Source: RGIG3159 sp045640565
Lineage (GTDB): Bacteria; Bacillota; Clostridia; Oscillospirales; Oscillospiraceae
NCBI GenBank assembly: GCA_045640565.1
Contig: JAZUFG010000023.1
Span: 1 to 16,722, forward strand
Direction of reading: 5' to 3'
DNA length: 16,722 nucleotides
Part shown: in pieces, positions 7,420-13,522 of the stretch
How positions within the stretch are numbered: the stretch's first letter is position 1
Layout: each line of letters begins with the position of its first letter
Translations under genes and position numbers: made by a program
The notes under the pieces: generated by a model
What the model was told of the DNA's origin: nothing
Database searches by the model: none
The model's input: the letters and a program-made list of their open reading frames with translations, nothing else

Positions 7420-8652
7420 ATGAGAATAGAATCCGTTCGCTGTGCCTGCGGAAAAACGCATGAATTTCCGGTCAGACATGTGATAATTGAAAAAGGCGCC
7501 TGCAGCAAGCTTGCCGCAATCACGGAAGCATACCATAGTATTCTTCTGATTGCGGATGAAAACACCTATCGGGCGGCAGGAAAGCAGGCTGAAATGGGCC
7601 TCATAGGTAAAATTTCCGAGCGCTGTATCTTTCCTGCCAGTCCTCTTTTGATTCCGAATGAAGAGGCAATTGCTGCCGCCTGTAAAAAAATTCCGGGAAG
7701 GGATATGATCCTCGGGGTCGGTTCCGGTGTCATTCAGGACCTCTGCAAGTATTTGTCCCATCAAGAGGGGATTCCTTATATGGTGCTGGCCACGGCTCCC
7801 TCTATGGACGGATATGCCTCCTCCGGTGCTGCCATGATTCTGGGTGGGATGAAAGTGACCGTTCCTGCCGGACTGCCTGAGGCCATCCTTGCAGATCCGG
7901 CGATTCTGAAGGAGGCGCCCTGGCCCATGATACAGGCCGGCTTTGGCGACATTATCGGGAAATATTCCTGCCTGAATGACTGGAAACTTGCCCATTTGGT
8001 GAAAGGGGAGTATTTCTGCCAATATATTTATGATACGACCTATGATGCTGTCCAAAAGGTCCGCTCCTTGGCGAAGGGCCTTCGGGAACGCAGGGAGGAA
8101 AGCTTATGCACTTTAATGGAGACTCTTGTAACGGTCGGTGCTATGATGAGTTTCGCCGGCAGCTCTCGTCCGGCTTCCGGAAGCGAACATCATTTGTCTC
8201 ATTTCTTTGAAATTACGGGTATTGAGCGGGGCTTAACCTATTTTCCTCATGGAATCGACGTGGGATATTCAACGATTTTGACGGAAGAGCTTCGAGAGAA
8301 AATCCTTGCTTATGAAAAAGCCCCCTTGCCCCGTTCTGCGGATAAGGAGGCTTGGGAGTCTGAAATTCGGAGGGTTTACCGTTCTTTAGCGGATAGTATC
8401 ATAGAATTACAGAAGAACAGAGATAACGCCCATATTCCTTCCTATGCAGAAAAATGGAGTGAGATACGGAAGATTTTGAGCGAAGTTCCCGGAAGCGGAG
8501 AATTGGCGGAATGTCTTTCCGAAATGGGATTTGACAGAGATGCGTTTCTGGCATTCTATGGGAAGGAAAGAATTCAGGATGCAATTTCCTATGGGCGTGA
8601 CTTAAAAGACAGGTATTCTGTTCTTTGGCTCTATAATGAGCTCTCTCTTTAA
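7420..8652 (+). CDS. araM: AraM-like sn-glycerol-1-phosphate dehydrogenase
   Basis: A 410-residue iron-alcohol-dehydrogenase-fold protein close to AraM/EgsA, which reduces dihydroxyacetone phosphate to sn-glycerol-1-phosphate with NAD(P)H. Seen: LGVGSGVIQDL (nucleotide-binding GGGS-like turn), APSMDGYASSGAA, the metal-ligand Asp in GFGDIIGKYS, and metal-ligand histidines in SEHHLSHFFE and FPHGIDVG. The N-terminus carries a CAC doublet as in several AraM relatives. GAGGG precedes the ATG. It is the second gene of the operon. In Bacillus araM also sits in the arabinose operon, which supports the naming of both genes; the metabolic link remains unclear. Confidence 0.85.
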   Translation: MRIESVRCACGKTHEFPVRHVIIEKGACSKLAAITEAYHSILLIADENTYRAAGKQAEMGLIGKISERCIFPASPLLIPNEEAIAAACKKIPGRDMILGVGSGVIQDLCKYLSHQEGIPYMVLATAPSMDGYASSGAAMILGGMKVTVPAGLPEAILADPAILKEAPWPMIQAGFGDIIGKYSCLNDWKLAHLVKGEYFCQYIYDTTYDAVQKVRSLAKGLRERREESLCTLMETLVTVGAMMSFAGSSRPASGSEHHLSHFFEITGIERGLTYFPHGIDVGYSTILTEELREKILAYEKAPLPRSADKEAWESEIRRVYRSLADSIIELQKNRDNAHIPSYAEKWSEIRKILSEVPGSGELAECLSEMGFDRDAFLAFYGKERIQDAISYGRDLKDRYSVLWLYNELSL

Positions 8653-8661
8653 CAAAAAATC

Positions 8662-8684
8662 TCCCCTGCCAAAAGGGCAGGGGA
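8662..8684. terminator. Shared terminator of the araM and tsf transcripts
   Basis: TCCCCTGCC pairs with GGCAGGGGA around a 5-base loop. On the minus strand GATTTTTTGTT follows, a strong T-tract ending the rpsB-tsf transcript. On the plus strand only AATTGATTCTATAT follows, so it is weaker for araM. Confidence 0.8.
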
Positions 8685-8706
8685 AATTGATTCTATATAT
8701 GCGGAA

Positions 8707-9627
8707 TTACTTACCGGCGTTCATCTGGGCTGCAACTTCAGCTGCGAAGTCTTCAACCTTCTTTTCAATGCCTTCGCCCTTTTCAAAGCGAACTGCATTG
8801 ACGAACTTGACGCTGCCGCCGAGAGCCTTGGCTGCGCTGTTCATGTACTGCTCAACGCTCATGCTGCCGTCCTTAACAAAGGCCTGCTGCAGGAGGCAGT
8901 TCTCTTCGTAGAACTTGTTCAGCTTGCCGGCTGCGATCTTTTCCTTGACCTGCTGGGGCTTGGAAGCCATCTTGGGGTCATTGTCCATCTGAGCAACCAG
9001 AATCTTGGTCTCTTCTGCGATAACGTCTTCGGTGACATTGCTCTTGTCCCAGAATCTGGGGTTCAGAGCAGCAATCTGCATGGCGATGTCCTTGCCGATT
9101 TCGGTGGCGTCAATGCCGCCTTCCACAGCCAGGTTAACAAGAACACCAATCTTGCCGCCGGCATGAACATAAGAAACGGAAGTGTTCTCACCGAAACGGG
9201 CAAAGCGGCGGAGCTGCAGGTTTTCGCCGATGGCCATGACCTTTTCAGGCATGATCTCGGAAACGGTCAGGTCGGAACCGGGGTACTTGCAGTTCTTCAG
9301 AGCTTCAACATCGGCAGGAGCATTCTCAGCGACGCAAGCGGCAATGTCCTTGACAAAGGGAACAAAGAGGGCGGACTTTGCGCAGAAGTCGGTCTCGCAG
9401 TTGACTTCCACAACAACGCCGACACCGTTCACGACAGTGGCATAAGCCATGCCTTCGGCAGCGATTCTGCCGGCCTTCTTGGCAGCCTTGGCCAGGCCCT
9501 TCTCACGAAGGAATTCAACAGCCTTGTCCATATCGCCGTCGGTAGCTTCCAGGGCTCTCTTGCAGTCCATCATACCGACATTGGTCATCTCACGAAGGGT
9601 CTTAACATCAGCAGCAGTAAATGCCAT
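8707..9627 (-). CDS. tsf: Elongation factor Ts
   Basis: A 306-residue EF-Ts, which exchanges GDP for GTP on EF-Tu during translation. The N-terminal UBA-like part has VKTLREMTNVGMMDCKRAL and the dimerisation/core part has the family signature ETDFCAKSALFVPF. MAFTAADVK is taken as the start because GGAGGA lies directly upstream; an in-frame ATG five codons earlier precludes use of that site. It follows rpsB after 68 bases, the usual bacterial order, and is probably co-transcribed from the rpsB promoter. Confidence 0.97.
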   Translation of the reverse strand: MAFTAADVKTLREMTNVGMMDCKRALEATDGDMDKAVEFLREKGLAKAAKKAGRIAAEGMAYATVVNGVGVVVEVNCETDFCAKSALFVPFVKDIAACVAENAPADVEALKNCKYPGSDLTVSEIMPEKVMAIGENLQLRRFARFGENTSVSYVHAGGKIGVLVNLAVEGGIDATEIGKDIAMQIAALNPRFWDKSNVTEDVIAEETKILVAQMDNDPKMASKPQQVKEKIAAGKLNKFYEENCLLQQAFVKDGSMSVEQYMNSAAKALGGSVKFVNAVRFEKGEGIEKKVEDFAAEVAAQMNAGK

Positions 9628-9660
9628 TTCTATATCCTCCAAAAATTATTTCATTTGAAA

Positions 9661-9683
9661 AGTGCCCGCAGAAGGCGGGCACT
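9661..9683 (-). terminator. Intercistronic hairpin (attenuator-like) between rpsB and tsf
   Basis: AGTGCCCGC pairs perfectly with GCGGGCACT around five bases. On the minus strand it is followed by TTTCAAATG, too short a T-tract for full termination. It probably lowers tsf relative to rpsB or stabilises the rpsB 3' end. Confidence 0.55.
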
Positions 9684-9695
9684 GTGAATTTATGA

Positions 9696-10469
9696 TTATT
9701 CCTCGACGGGAGCCTCAGCAGGAGCTTCAGCAGTTTCAGCAGCCTCAGCGGGAGCTTCAACAGCTTCAACAGCCTCAGTGTTCTCTTCGCCCTGGCGGCC
9801 TTCCACAACGGCATTGGCCATTGCAGCAGCGATCAGGCGGATAGCACGGATGGCGTCGTCGTTGCCGGGGATGACATAGTCAACTTCGTCAGGATCGCAG
9901 TTGGTATCAACGATAGCAACCACGGGGATGTGAAGCTTGCGAGCTTCCAGGATAGCATTGCGTTCCTTGCGGGGGGCAACGATGAAGAGGGCACCGGGGA
10001 GCTTCTTCATTCCCTTCACGCCGCCCAGGTCCTTCTCGAGCTTTTCGATTTCACCCTGATGCTTAATGACTTCCTTCTTGGGCAGCATTGCAAAGGTGCC
10101 GTCCTCTTCCATCTTGCGGAGCTGAGCAAGACGCTCAACACGGGTACGCATGGTCTTGAAGTTGGTGAGCATACCGCCGAGCCAACGGGCGTTCACATAG
10201 AACATACCAACGCGGGCAGCTTCCTCGCGGATAGCATCCTGAGCCTGCTTCTTGGTGCCGACGAAGAGAATGGATTCGCCGTTTGCAGCCAATTCGCGGA
10301 CGAAGGAATAAGCTTCTTCCAGCTTCTTAACGGTCTTCTGCAGGTCAATGATGTAGATACCGTTACGCTCGGTGTAGATGTAGGTTGCCATTTTGGGGTT
10401 CCAGCGTCTGGTCTGATGGCCGAAATGGACACCGGCTTCCAGCAACTGTTTCATGGATACGACAGACAT
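9696..10469 (-). CDS. rpsB: 30S ribosomal protein S2
   Basis: A 257-residue S2 of the small ribosomal subunit. Recognised by MKQLLEAGVHFGHQTRRWNP, the FVGTKKQAQ block, NARWLGGMLTNF, and the PVVAIVDTNCDPD and IPGNDDAIRAI signatures. Start at 10469 with AAGGAG (10479-10484) upstream. After the conserved core (to about residue 222) comes an acidic, Ala/Glu/Pro-rich tail of about 34 residues, encoded by GCTTC/AGC-rich short repeats at about 9708-9780. First gene of rpsB-tsf. Confidence 0.97.
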   Translation of the reverse strand: MSVVSMKQLLEAGVHFGHQTRRWNPKMATYIYTERNGIYIIDLQKTVKKLEEAYSFVRELAANGESILFVGTKKQAQDAIREEAARVGMFYVNARWLGGMLTNFKTMRTRVERLAQLRKMEEDGTFAMLPKKEVIKHQGEIEKLEKDLGGVKGMKKLPGALFIVAPRKERNAILEARKLHIPVVAIVDTNCDPDEVDYVIPGNDDAIRAIRLIAAAMANAVVEGRQGEENTEAVEAVEAPAEAAETAEAPAEAPVEE

Positions 10470-10584
10470 GTTTGGGTTCTCCTTTTTGTTTTTTATTTTA
10501 CCTCCACCCCTCTCATCTCCGGCGCCCACCCTTGCGGGCAACGGGGCCGAATCCTCGGGTGTGTGAAGTTGCTCATATTTGAGC
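10470..10584 (-). promoter_or_regulatory. Structured 5' leader of rpsB, candidate S2 autoregulatory leader
   Basis: About 115 bases lie between the likely transcription start and the ATG. On the minus strand it holds a 5' hairpin (GCTCA with TGAGC, 10571-10584), CCGA-GGAT-TCGG, a GCCC-GGGC helix, and a CACCC near the 5' end able to pair with GGGTG close to the ribosome binding site. This GC-rich folding is typical of ribosomal protein leaders. I do not recognise a named family. Confidence 0.45.
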
Positions 10585-10590
10585 CACGAT

Positions 10591-10619
10591 ATTATAATCG
10601 TGAAATGCGGAAAATGCAA
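10591..10619 (-). promoter_or_regulatory. rpsB: rpsB-tsf promoter, TTGCAT-17-TATAAT
   Basis: On the minus strand TTGCAT (10614-10619) is followed after 17 bases by TATAAT (10591-10596). It begins 18 bases after the cysE stop. No terminator separates cysE from it, so cysE transcripts may also read into rpsB. Confidence 0.8.
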
Positions 10620-10636
10620 GGGGAAATTTGAATTTT

Positions 10637-11296
10637 TTAAGCTTTTTCTTTCTCTTTTTCCGCCATAAGACCGTCAAGGGCCTTTTCCAGGAACTGAATC
10701 CGATCCTGCAGGCTTTCCATTTCCTTCTGGATGGGGTCCGTGATGTGGACCTGGTCCACGGTTTCAATATATTCGGGCTTCTTTCCGGCAATGCGGACCA
10801 CCTTTGCAGGAGCGCCAACGGCGGTGGCATCCGCCGGGACTTCCTGCAGGACCACGGCATTGGAGGCGATTCGCGCGCCGTCTCCCACCCGGAAGGGTCC
10901 CAGAACCTTTGCGCCGCAGGCAATCATCACATCGTTCCCAATGGTGGGATGGCGCTTTCCGTGGTCTTTTCCCGTGCCTCCCAAGGTGACACCGTGGTAT
11001 AGGAGCACATCGTCGCCAACCTCGGCCGTTTCACCGATGACGATTCCCATTCCGTGGTCAATGACGAGTCTTCTGCCGATTTTTGCTCCCGGATGGATTT
11101 CAATTCCGGTGCATCTTCTGGCTATTTGGGAATTCCATCTGGCCAGAAAGGGGAGATGATGGGTCCAGAGAAAATGAGAGACCCGGTGAAAGATCACGGC
11201 ATGAACGCCGGGATAAAGCAGGAAGATCTCCAGCTTGCTTTTGGCAGCAGGGTCCCTGCGCTGATAGGCAGATAAAAGGTCATTCAGTCTTGTCAT
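10637..11296 (-). CDS. cysE: Serine O-acetyltransferase
   Basis: A 219-residue CysE, which acetylates L-serine with acetyl-CoA as the first committed step of cysteine synthesis. Seen: the N-terminal helical part with FHRVSHFLW, IEIHPGAKIGRRLVIDHGMGIVIGE, the catalytic-loop block HGVTLGGTGKDHGKRHP, and left-handed beta-helix hexapeptides up to GAPAKVV. The C-terminal tail (about 185-219) is a charged helix. Start at 11296 with GGAGGC upstream; an in-frame ATG 13 codons earlier would overlap the leader terminator. Expression is controlled by the T-box leader upstream. Confidence 0.95.
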   Translation of the reverse strand: MTRLNDLLSAYQRRDPAAKSKLEIFLLYPGVHAVIFHRVSHFLWTHHLPFLARWNSQIARRCTGIEIHPGAKIGRRLVIDHGMGIVIGETAEVGDDVLLYHGVTLGGTGKDHGKRHPTIGNDVMIACGAKVLGPFRVGDGARIASNAVVLQEVPADATAVGAPAKVVRIAGKKPEYIETVDQVHITDPIQKEMESLQDRIQFLEKALDGLMAEKEKEKA

Positions 11297-11535
11297 AGTT
11301 GCCTCCAAAGTAAAACGCCTCCTATGCTGACGCATAAGAGGCGGTATTCCGCGGTTCCACTCTTATTTTTCACTTACAGCCTGCGGGCTGCCCGGTGCTG
11401 TGGCACAACACTCCCGACTGCATTTCGAATTGCCGGTTTCCGAGATCTGCTTCCAGCCGCTGGCAGATCCTCTCTGGCGGTTCTGTGGCAACCTAATTCG
11501 CGTTTCCGCATCGTTCATCGTGTTCTATTTTATTT
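11297..11535 (-). promoter_or_regulatory. T-box leader of cysE, probable Cys specifier
   Basis: The hallmark AGAGTGGAACCGCGG occurs on the minus strand at 11349-11363, followed by a terminator stem. Upstream are AGAGAG with a GATCTGC/GCAGATC hairpin bearing GGCTGGAA (stem I apical region), and then CGAAATGCAG, in which UGC (11420-11422) fits a Cys specifier. Uncharged tRNA-Cys would pair with the T-box and favour the antiterminator. The specifier position is inferred by eye. Confidence 0.85.
11311..11343 (-). terminator. Regulated terminator of the cysE T-box
   Basis: On the minus strand CGCCTCTTATGC and GCATAGGAGGCG form a 12-bp stem with one mismatch-tolerant pair and a 4-base loop, followed by TTTTA. 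The stem's 5' arm begins eight bases after the T-box sequence, as expected for the terminator/antiterminator switch. Confidence 0.85.
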
Positions 11536-11541
11536 GTGCGG

Positions 11542-11571
11542 ATTTTAGCATATTAGATTGCTTCCTGTCAA
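11542..11571 (-). promoter_or_regulatory. cysE promoter, TTGACA-18-TAAAAT
   Basis: A perfect consensus TTGACA (11566-11571) and TAAAAT (11542-11547) on the minus strand, 18 bases apart, place the transcript start near 11535 and give a leader of about 240 bases. Confidence 0.75.
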
Positions 11572-11602
11572 GGTTCCCGGCCTGAATTTGCGGATTTCTC
11601 CC

Positions 11603-11631
11603 TTGCATTTTGCATCTGCCGCCGCTATAAT
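11603..11631 (+). promoter_or_regulatory. Promoter of the DUF1858 gene and trmK, TTGCAT-17-TATAAT
   Basis: TTGCAT (11603-11608) and TATAAT (11626-11631) are 17 bases apart, about 30 bases before the DUF1858 start codon. It is divergent from the cysE promoter, with about 30 bases between the two -35 boxes. Confidence 0.8.
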
Positions 11632-11662
11632 GACGGTATCTGAATTTTTGGAGGCTAGCAAT

Positions 11663-11878
11663 ATGGAAAAAAGAATTGAAAAGACCACTATCATTGGCGA
11701 TATTTTGGATTTTGCTCCGGAAACGGCACCCCTTTTCCTTTCCATCGGCATGCATTGCCTGGGCTGTCCCTCCTCTCGCGGAGAGACTGTTGAGGAAGCC
11801 TGCATGGTTCATGGGGTTGACGCTGATGCCTTTATTGCCGCTGTCAATGAGTTCCTGAAGCAGGGCGAGAAGCAATAA
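11663..11878 (+). CDS. DUF1858 domain protein (small disulfide-oxidoreductase-like)
   Basis: A 71-residue protein with the DUF1858 layout: an N-terminal beta/helix segment (TTIIGDILDFAPETAPLFLSIG), then GMHCLGCPSSRGETVEEAC with a CxxC pair, and a C-terminal helix. Such proteins are common in anaerobes, often annotated as hybrid-cluster-protein-associated disulfide oxidoreductases; the reaction is not established. GGAGG precedes the ATG at 11663. It shares a transcript with trmK only by readthrough of the hairpin at 11891. Confidence 0.88.
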   Translation: MEKRIEKTTIIGDILDFAPETAPLFLSIGMHCLGCPSSRGETVEEACMVHGVDADAFIAAVNEFLKQGEKQ

Positions 11879-11890
11879 TATCGTTTGAAT

Positions 11891-11918
11891 AGCGGCGGGT
11901 CCTCCGCCGTTATTTTTT
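11891..11918 (+). terminator. Terminator after the DUF1858 gene, abutting the trmK ribosome binding site
   Basis: CGGCGG and CCGCCG pair around five bases, extended by G-U and A-T pairs, then TTATTTTTT. The T-run is followed immediately by GGAG (11919-11922), the trmK ribosome binding site, so trmK depends on readthrough or an unseen promoter. Confidence 0.7.
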
Positions 11919-11927
11919 GGAGTTTAT

Positions 11928-12608
11928 ATGAAAGTGCCTATTTCAAAAAGGCTGCTCTGCTGCGCTTCTCTCGTGAAGCAGGGGGCCTCTGTGGCGGATA
12001 TCGGGGCAGACCACGGCTACCTGGGGATCTATCTCCTTCTGAATGGAATTGCCGCCCATGTCTATGCTTCGGACCTGCGGGAGAAACCCATTGCGAAGGC
12101 CCGGGAAAACGCGGGTAAATACGGAGTGGCGGATTCCATGGATTTTTTTTGCGCCCCCGGTCTGGATGCCATTCCGCAGGAGGCAATTGATACGGTCGTT
12201 TGCGCCGGAATGGGCAGCGATTCTATCATGGAGATTTTAGAGGCTGCCCCCTGGCTGAAGAATCCCCGTTATTCCCTCATTTTGGAGCCTCAATCCTCCG
12301 GACAGGACCTTCGGAATTATCTGGCGGAGCAGGGCTTCCGGACCCTCCGCGAGGAATTGGTGCAGGACGGCGGCTTCCTCTATTCCGTCATTCTGGCCGC
12401 CTATGACGGCACTGCAAGAACCTTGACGCCGGGGAGGCAGTACCTTTCGGAAGCTTTGCTGGAAAGCCATTCCCCCCTGTTGGAGGCCTACCGTTCCCGA
12501 TTGCTGCTCTCTTTGGAGAATACCGTCCGCAGTATGGAGCAGGGGAATGCCGAACCGGAAAAACTGGGCTATTACCGCGCTGCTCTTCGGGAAATTCAAG
12601 AAAAATGA
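11928..12608 (+). CDS. trmK: tRNA (adenine(22)-N1)-methyltransferase
   Basis: A 226-residue class I SAM-dependent methyltransferase of the TrmK (COG2384) family, which methylates A22 in the D-loop region of tRNAs. The SAM motif is VADIGADHGYLGIYLL (about 23-38), YASDLREKPI is the second strand, VCAGMGSDSIMEIL follows, and LILEPQSS holds the position of the catalytic-type motif IV. The length matches the family. GGAG lies five bases before the ATG. In Bacillus trmK is followed by the NIF3-like yqfO; here a strong terminator follows instead. Confidence 0.92.
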   Translation: MKVPISKRLLCCASLVKQGASVADIGADHGYLGIYLLLNGIAAHVYASDLREKPIAKARENAGKYGVADSMDFFCAPGLDAIPQEAIDTVVCAGMGSDSIMEILEAAPWLKNPRYSLILEPQSSGQDLRNYLAEQGFRTLREELVQDGGFLYSVILAAYDGTARTLTPGRQYLSEALLESHSPLLEAYRSRLLLSLENTVRSMEQGNAEPEKLGYYRAALREIQEK

Positions 12609-12650
12609 TCCGGTCTGTATTCGTCACAGGTGAATACAGACCGGATTTTT
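12608..12650. terminator. Bidirectional terminator between trmK and the thymidylate-synthase-like gene
   Basis: A perfect 15-bp stem (ATCCGGTCTGTATTC with GAATACAGACCGGAT) around a 9-base loop. TTTTT follows on the plus strand and CATTTTTC on the minus strand, so it can end both convergent genes. It overlaps the last base of the trmK stop codon. Confidence 0.9.
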
Positions 12651-12652
12651 GA

Positions 12653-13366
12653 TTATTCGTCTTCGTCCTCACACATTTCGAAATAGCTTTCGGAATCGTA
12701 GAAGAGGTTGTTTCCGCTTTCAATTCGCTTGCAGGCGCTTTCCAGCATGGGCCAGTCGGGCTCATAGCAGTGGAAGCTGTTTGCCCGGTGGGTGTAGGTT
12801 CCCACGGGAACTCCGATGGCATCCGCCAGCTTCTTTTGGATTTCAATCAGGGCATAGGCGTTCATGAAGGTGGCCTTCATGCCGTCGTTGGAACGGAAGA
12901 GGACCATGCAGTCCAGCTTTCCTTCCCGGATGAAGAAGCTGATATGCTGGAGGCAGGCCGGATCTGCGTTTCCGATGTCTGCCTTGCTCCGGATCAGAAC
13001 GACTGCTCTGCGGCTTTCGGGATTGCGTTTCAGCTCATCCACAACAAACTGGAGCTGATCGATGCCGTCATAGTTGACCATCCTGTCGTGGTAGGTATAG
13101 GGCTCCTTGCCCTCAGCGATTGCCCAGTCCAGACTTCCGTCCAGCATCTCGGCAAGGTAGGCCTTCAGGGAATCCGGTGTGCTGAAGGCGACCCTGGAGA
13201 TCCGGGGTTCTTCCAGAGGCTTTTCCACCACCATGGTCATGCCGCATTCCAGACAGTTGGTGTTCCAGTCCGTGCAGGCAACCTTCGCCCCGTCATGGTA
13301 GAGGGCAGAAATGGCTTTATGGTAACTTTCGGGGAGCGTTGTCCCGCAGCAGAAGAGTTCTTTCAT
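12653..13366 (-). CDS. Short thymidylate-synthase-like protein
   Basis: A 237-residue protein of the thymidylate synthase/dCMP hydroxymethylase superfamily. Residues matching the ThyA active site: RR (119-120), the nucleophile C138 in DPACLQ, R158 and D161 in FRSND, N169, and H199/Y201 in the FHCY motif (ThyA HLY). It is shorter than E. coli ThyA (264) and its N-terminal third is unlike it, with cysteines at 6, 7, 31, 38 and 41 including a CLEC pair. It resembles the archaeal-type short enzymes more. The start at 13366 has AAGGAG upstream. No folate or nucleotide gene is adjacent. It could be a true dTMP synthase or a related pyrimidine-modifying enzyme. Confidence 0.8.
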   Translation of the reverse strand: MKELFCCGTTLPESYHKAISALYHDGAKVACTDWNTNCLECGMTMVVEKPLEEPRISRVAFSTPDSLKAYLAEMLDGSLDWAIAEGKEPYTYHDRMVNYDGIDQLQFVVDELKRNPESRRAVVLIRSKADIGNADPACLQHISFFIREGKLDCMVLFRSNDGMKATFMNAYALIEIQKKLADAIGVPVGTYTHRANSFHCYEPDWPMLESACKRIESGNNLFYDSESYFEMCEDEDE

Positions 13367-13395
13367 GTTTTTGCTCCTTAACTTTATTTTCCATG

Positions 13396-13424
13396 AGTAT
13401 ATCATGCTCTTTCCGAAATTGCAT
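13396..13424 (-). promoter_or_regulatory. Probable promoter of the thymidylate-synthase-like gene
   Basis: TATACT on the minus strand (13396-13401) lies about 30 bases before the start codon, with ATGCAA 17 bases further upstream (13419-13424). The -10 is good, the -35 weak. Confidence 0.5.
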
Positions 13425-13465
13425 CATTTTATTTTGATTTTTTTCGGGCGGCGGGAGTGAATCCG

Positions 13466-13494
13466 TTGCATTCTTCTGCCGGGAGTGCTATACT
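13466..13494 (+). promoter_or_regulatory. Promoter of the M20 peptidase gene, TTGCAT-17-TATACT
   Basis: TTGCAT (13466-13471) and TATACT (13489-13494) are 17 bases apart, 28 bases before the chosen ATG. Confidence 0.75.
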
Positions 13495-13522
13495 CGGGAA
13501 AAAGATGTTTGGAGGTCTTTTT

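Noticed and set aside
7285..8055. Minus-strand open frame of 256 codons across the kinase/araM junction
   Set aside because: It lies antisense to two clear enzyme genes, and its translation looks like out-of-frame sequence with no motif.
13457..13522. Longer M20 peptidase start at 13457
   Set aside because: It lies upstream of the TTGCAT -35 box and has no ribosome binding site, while 13523 has GGAGGT.
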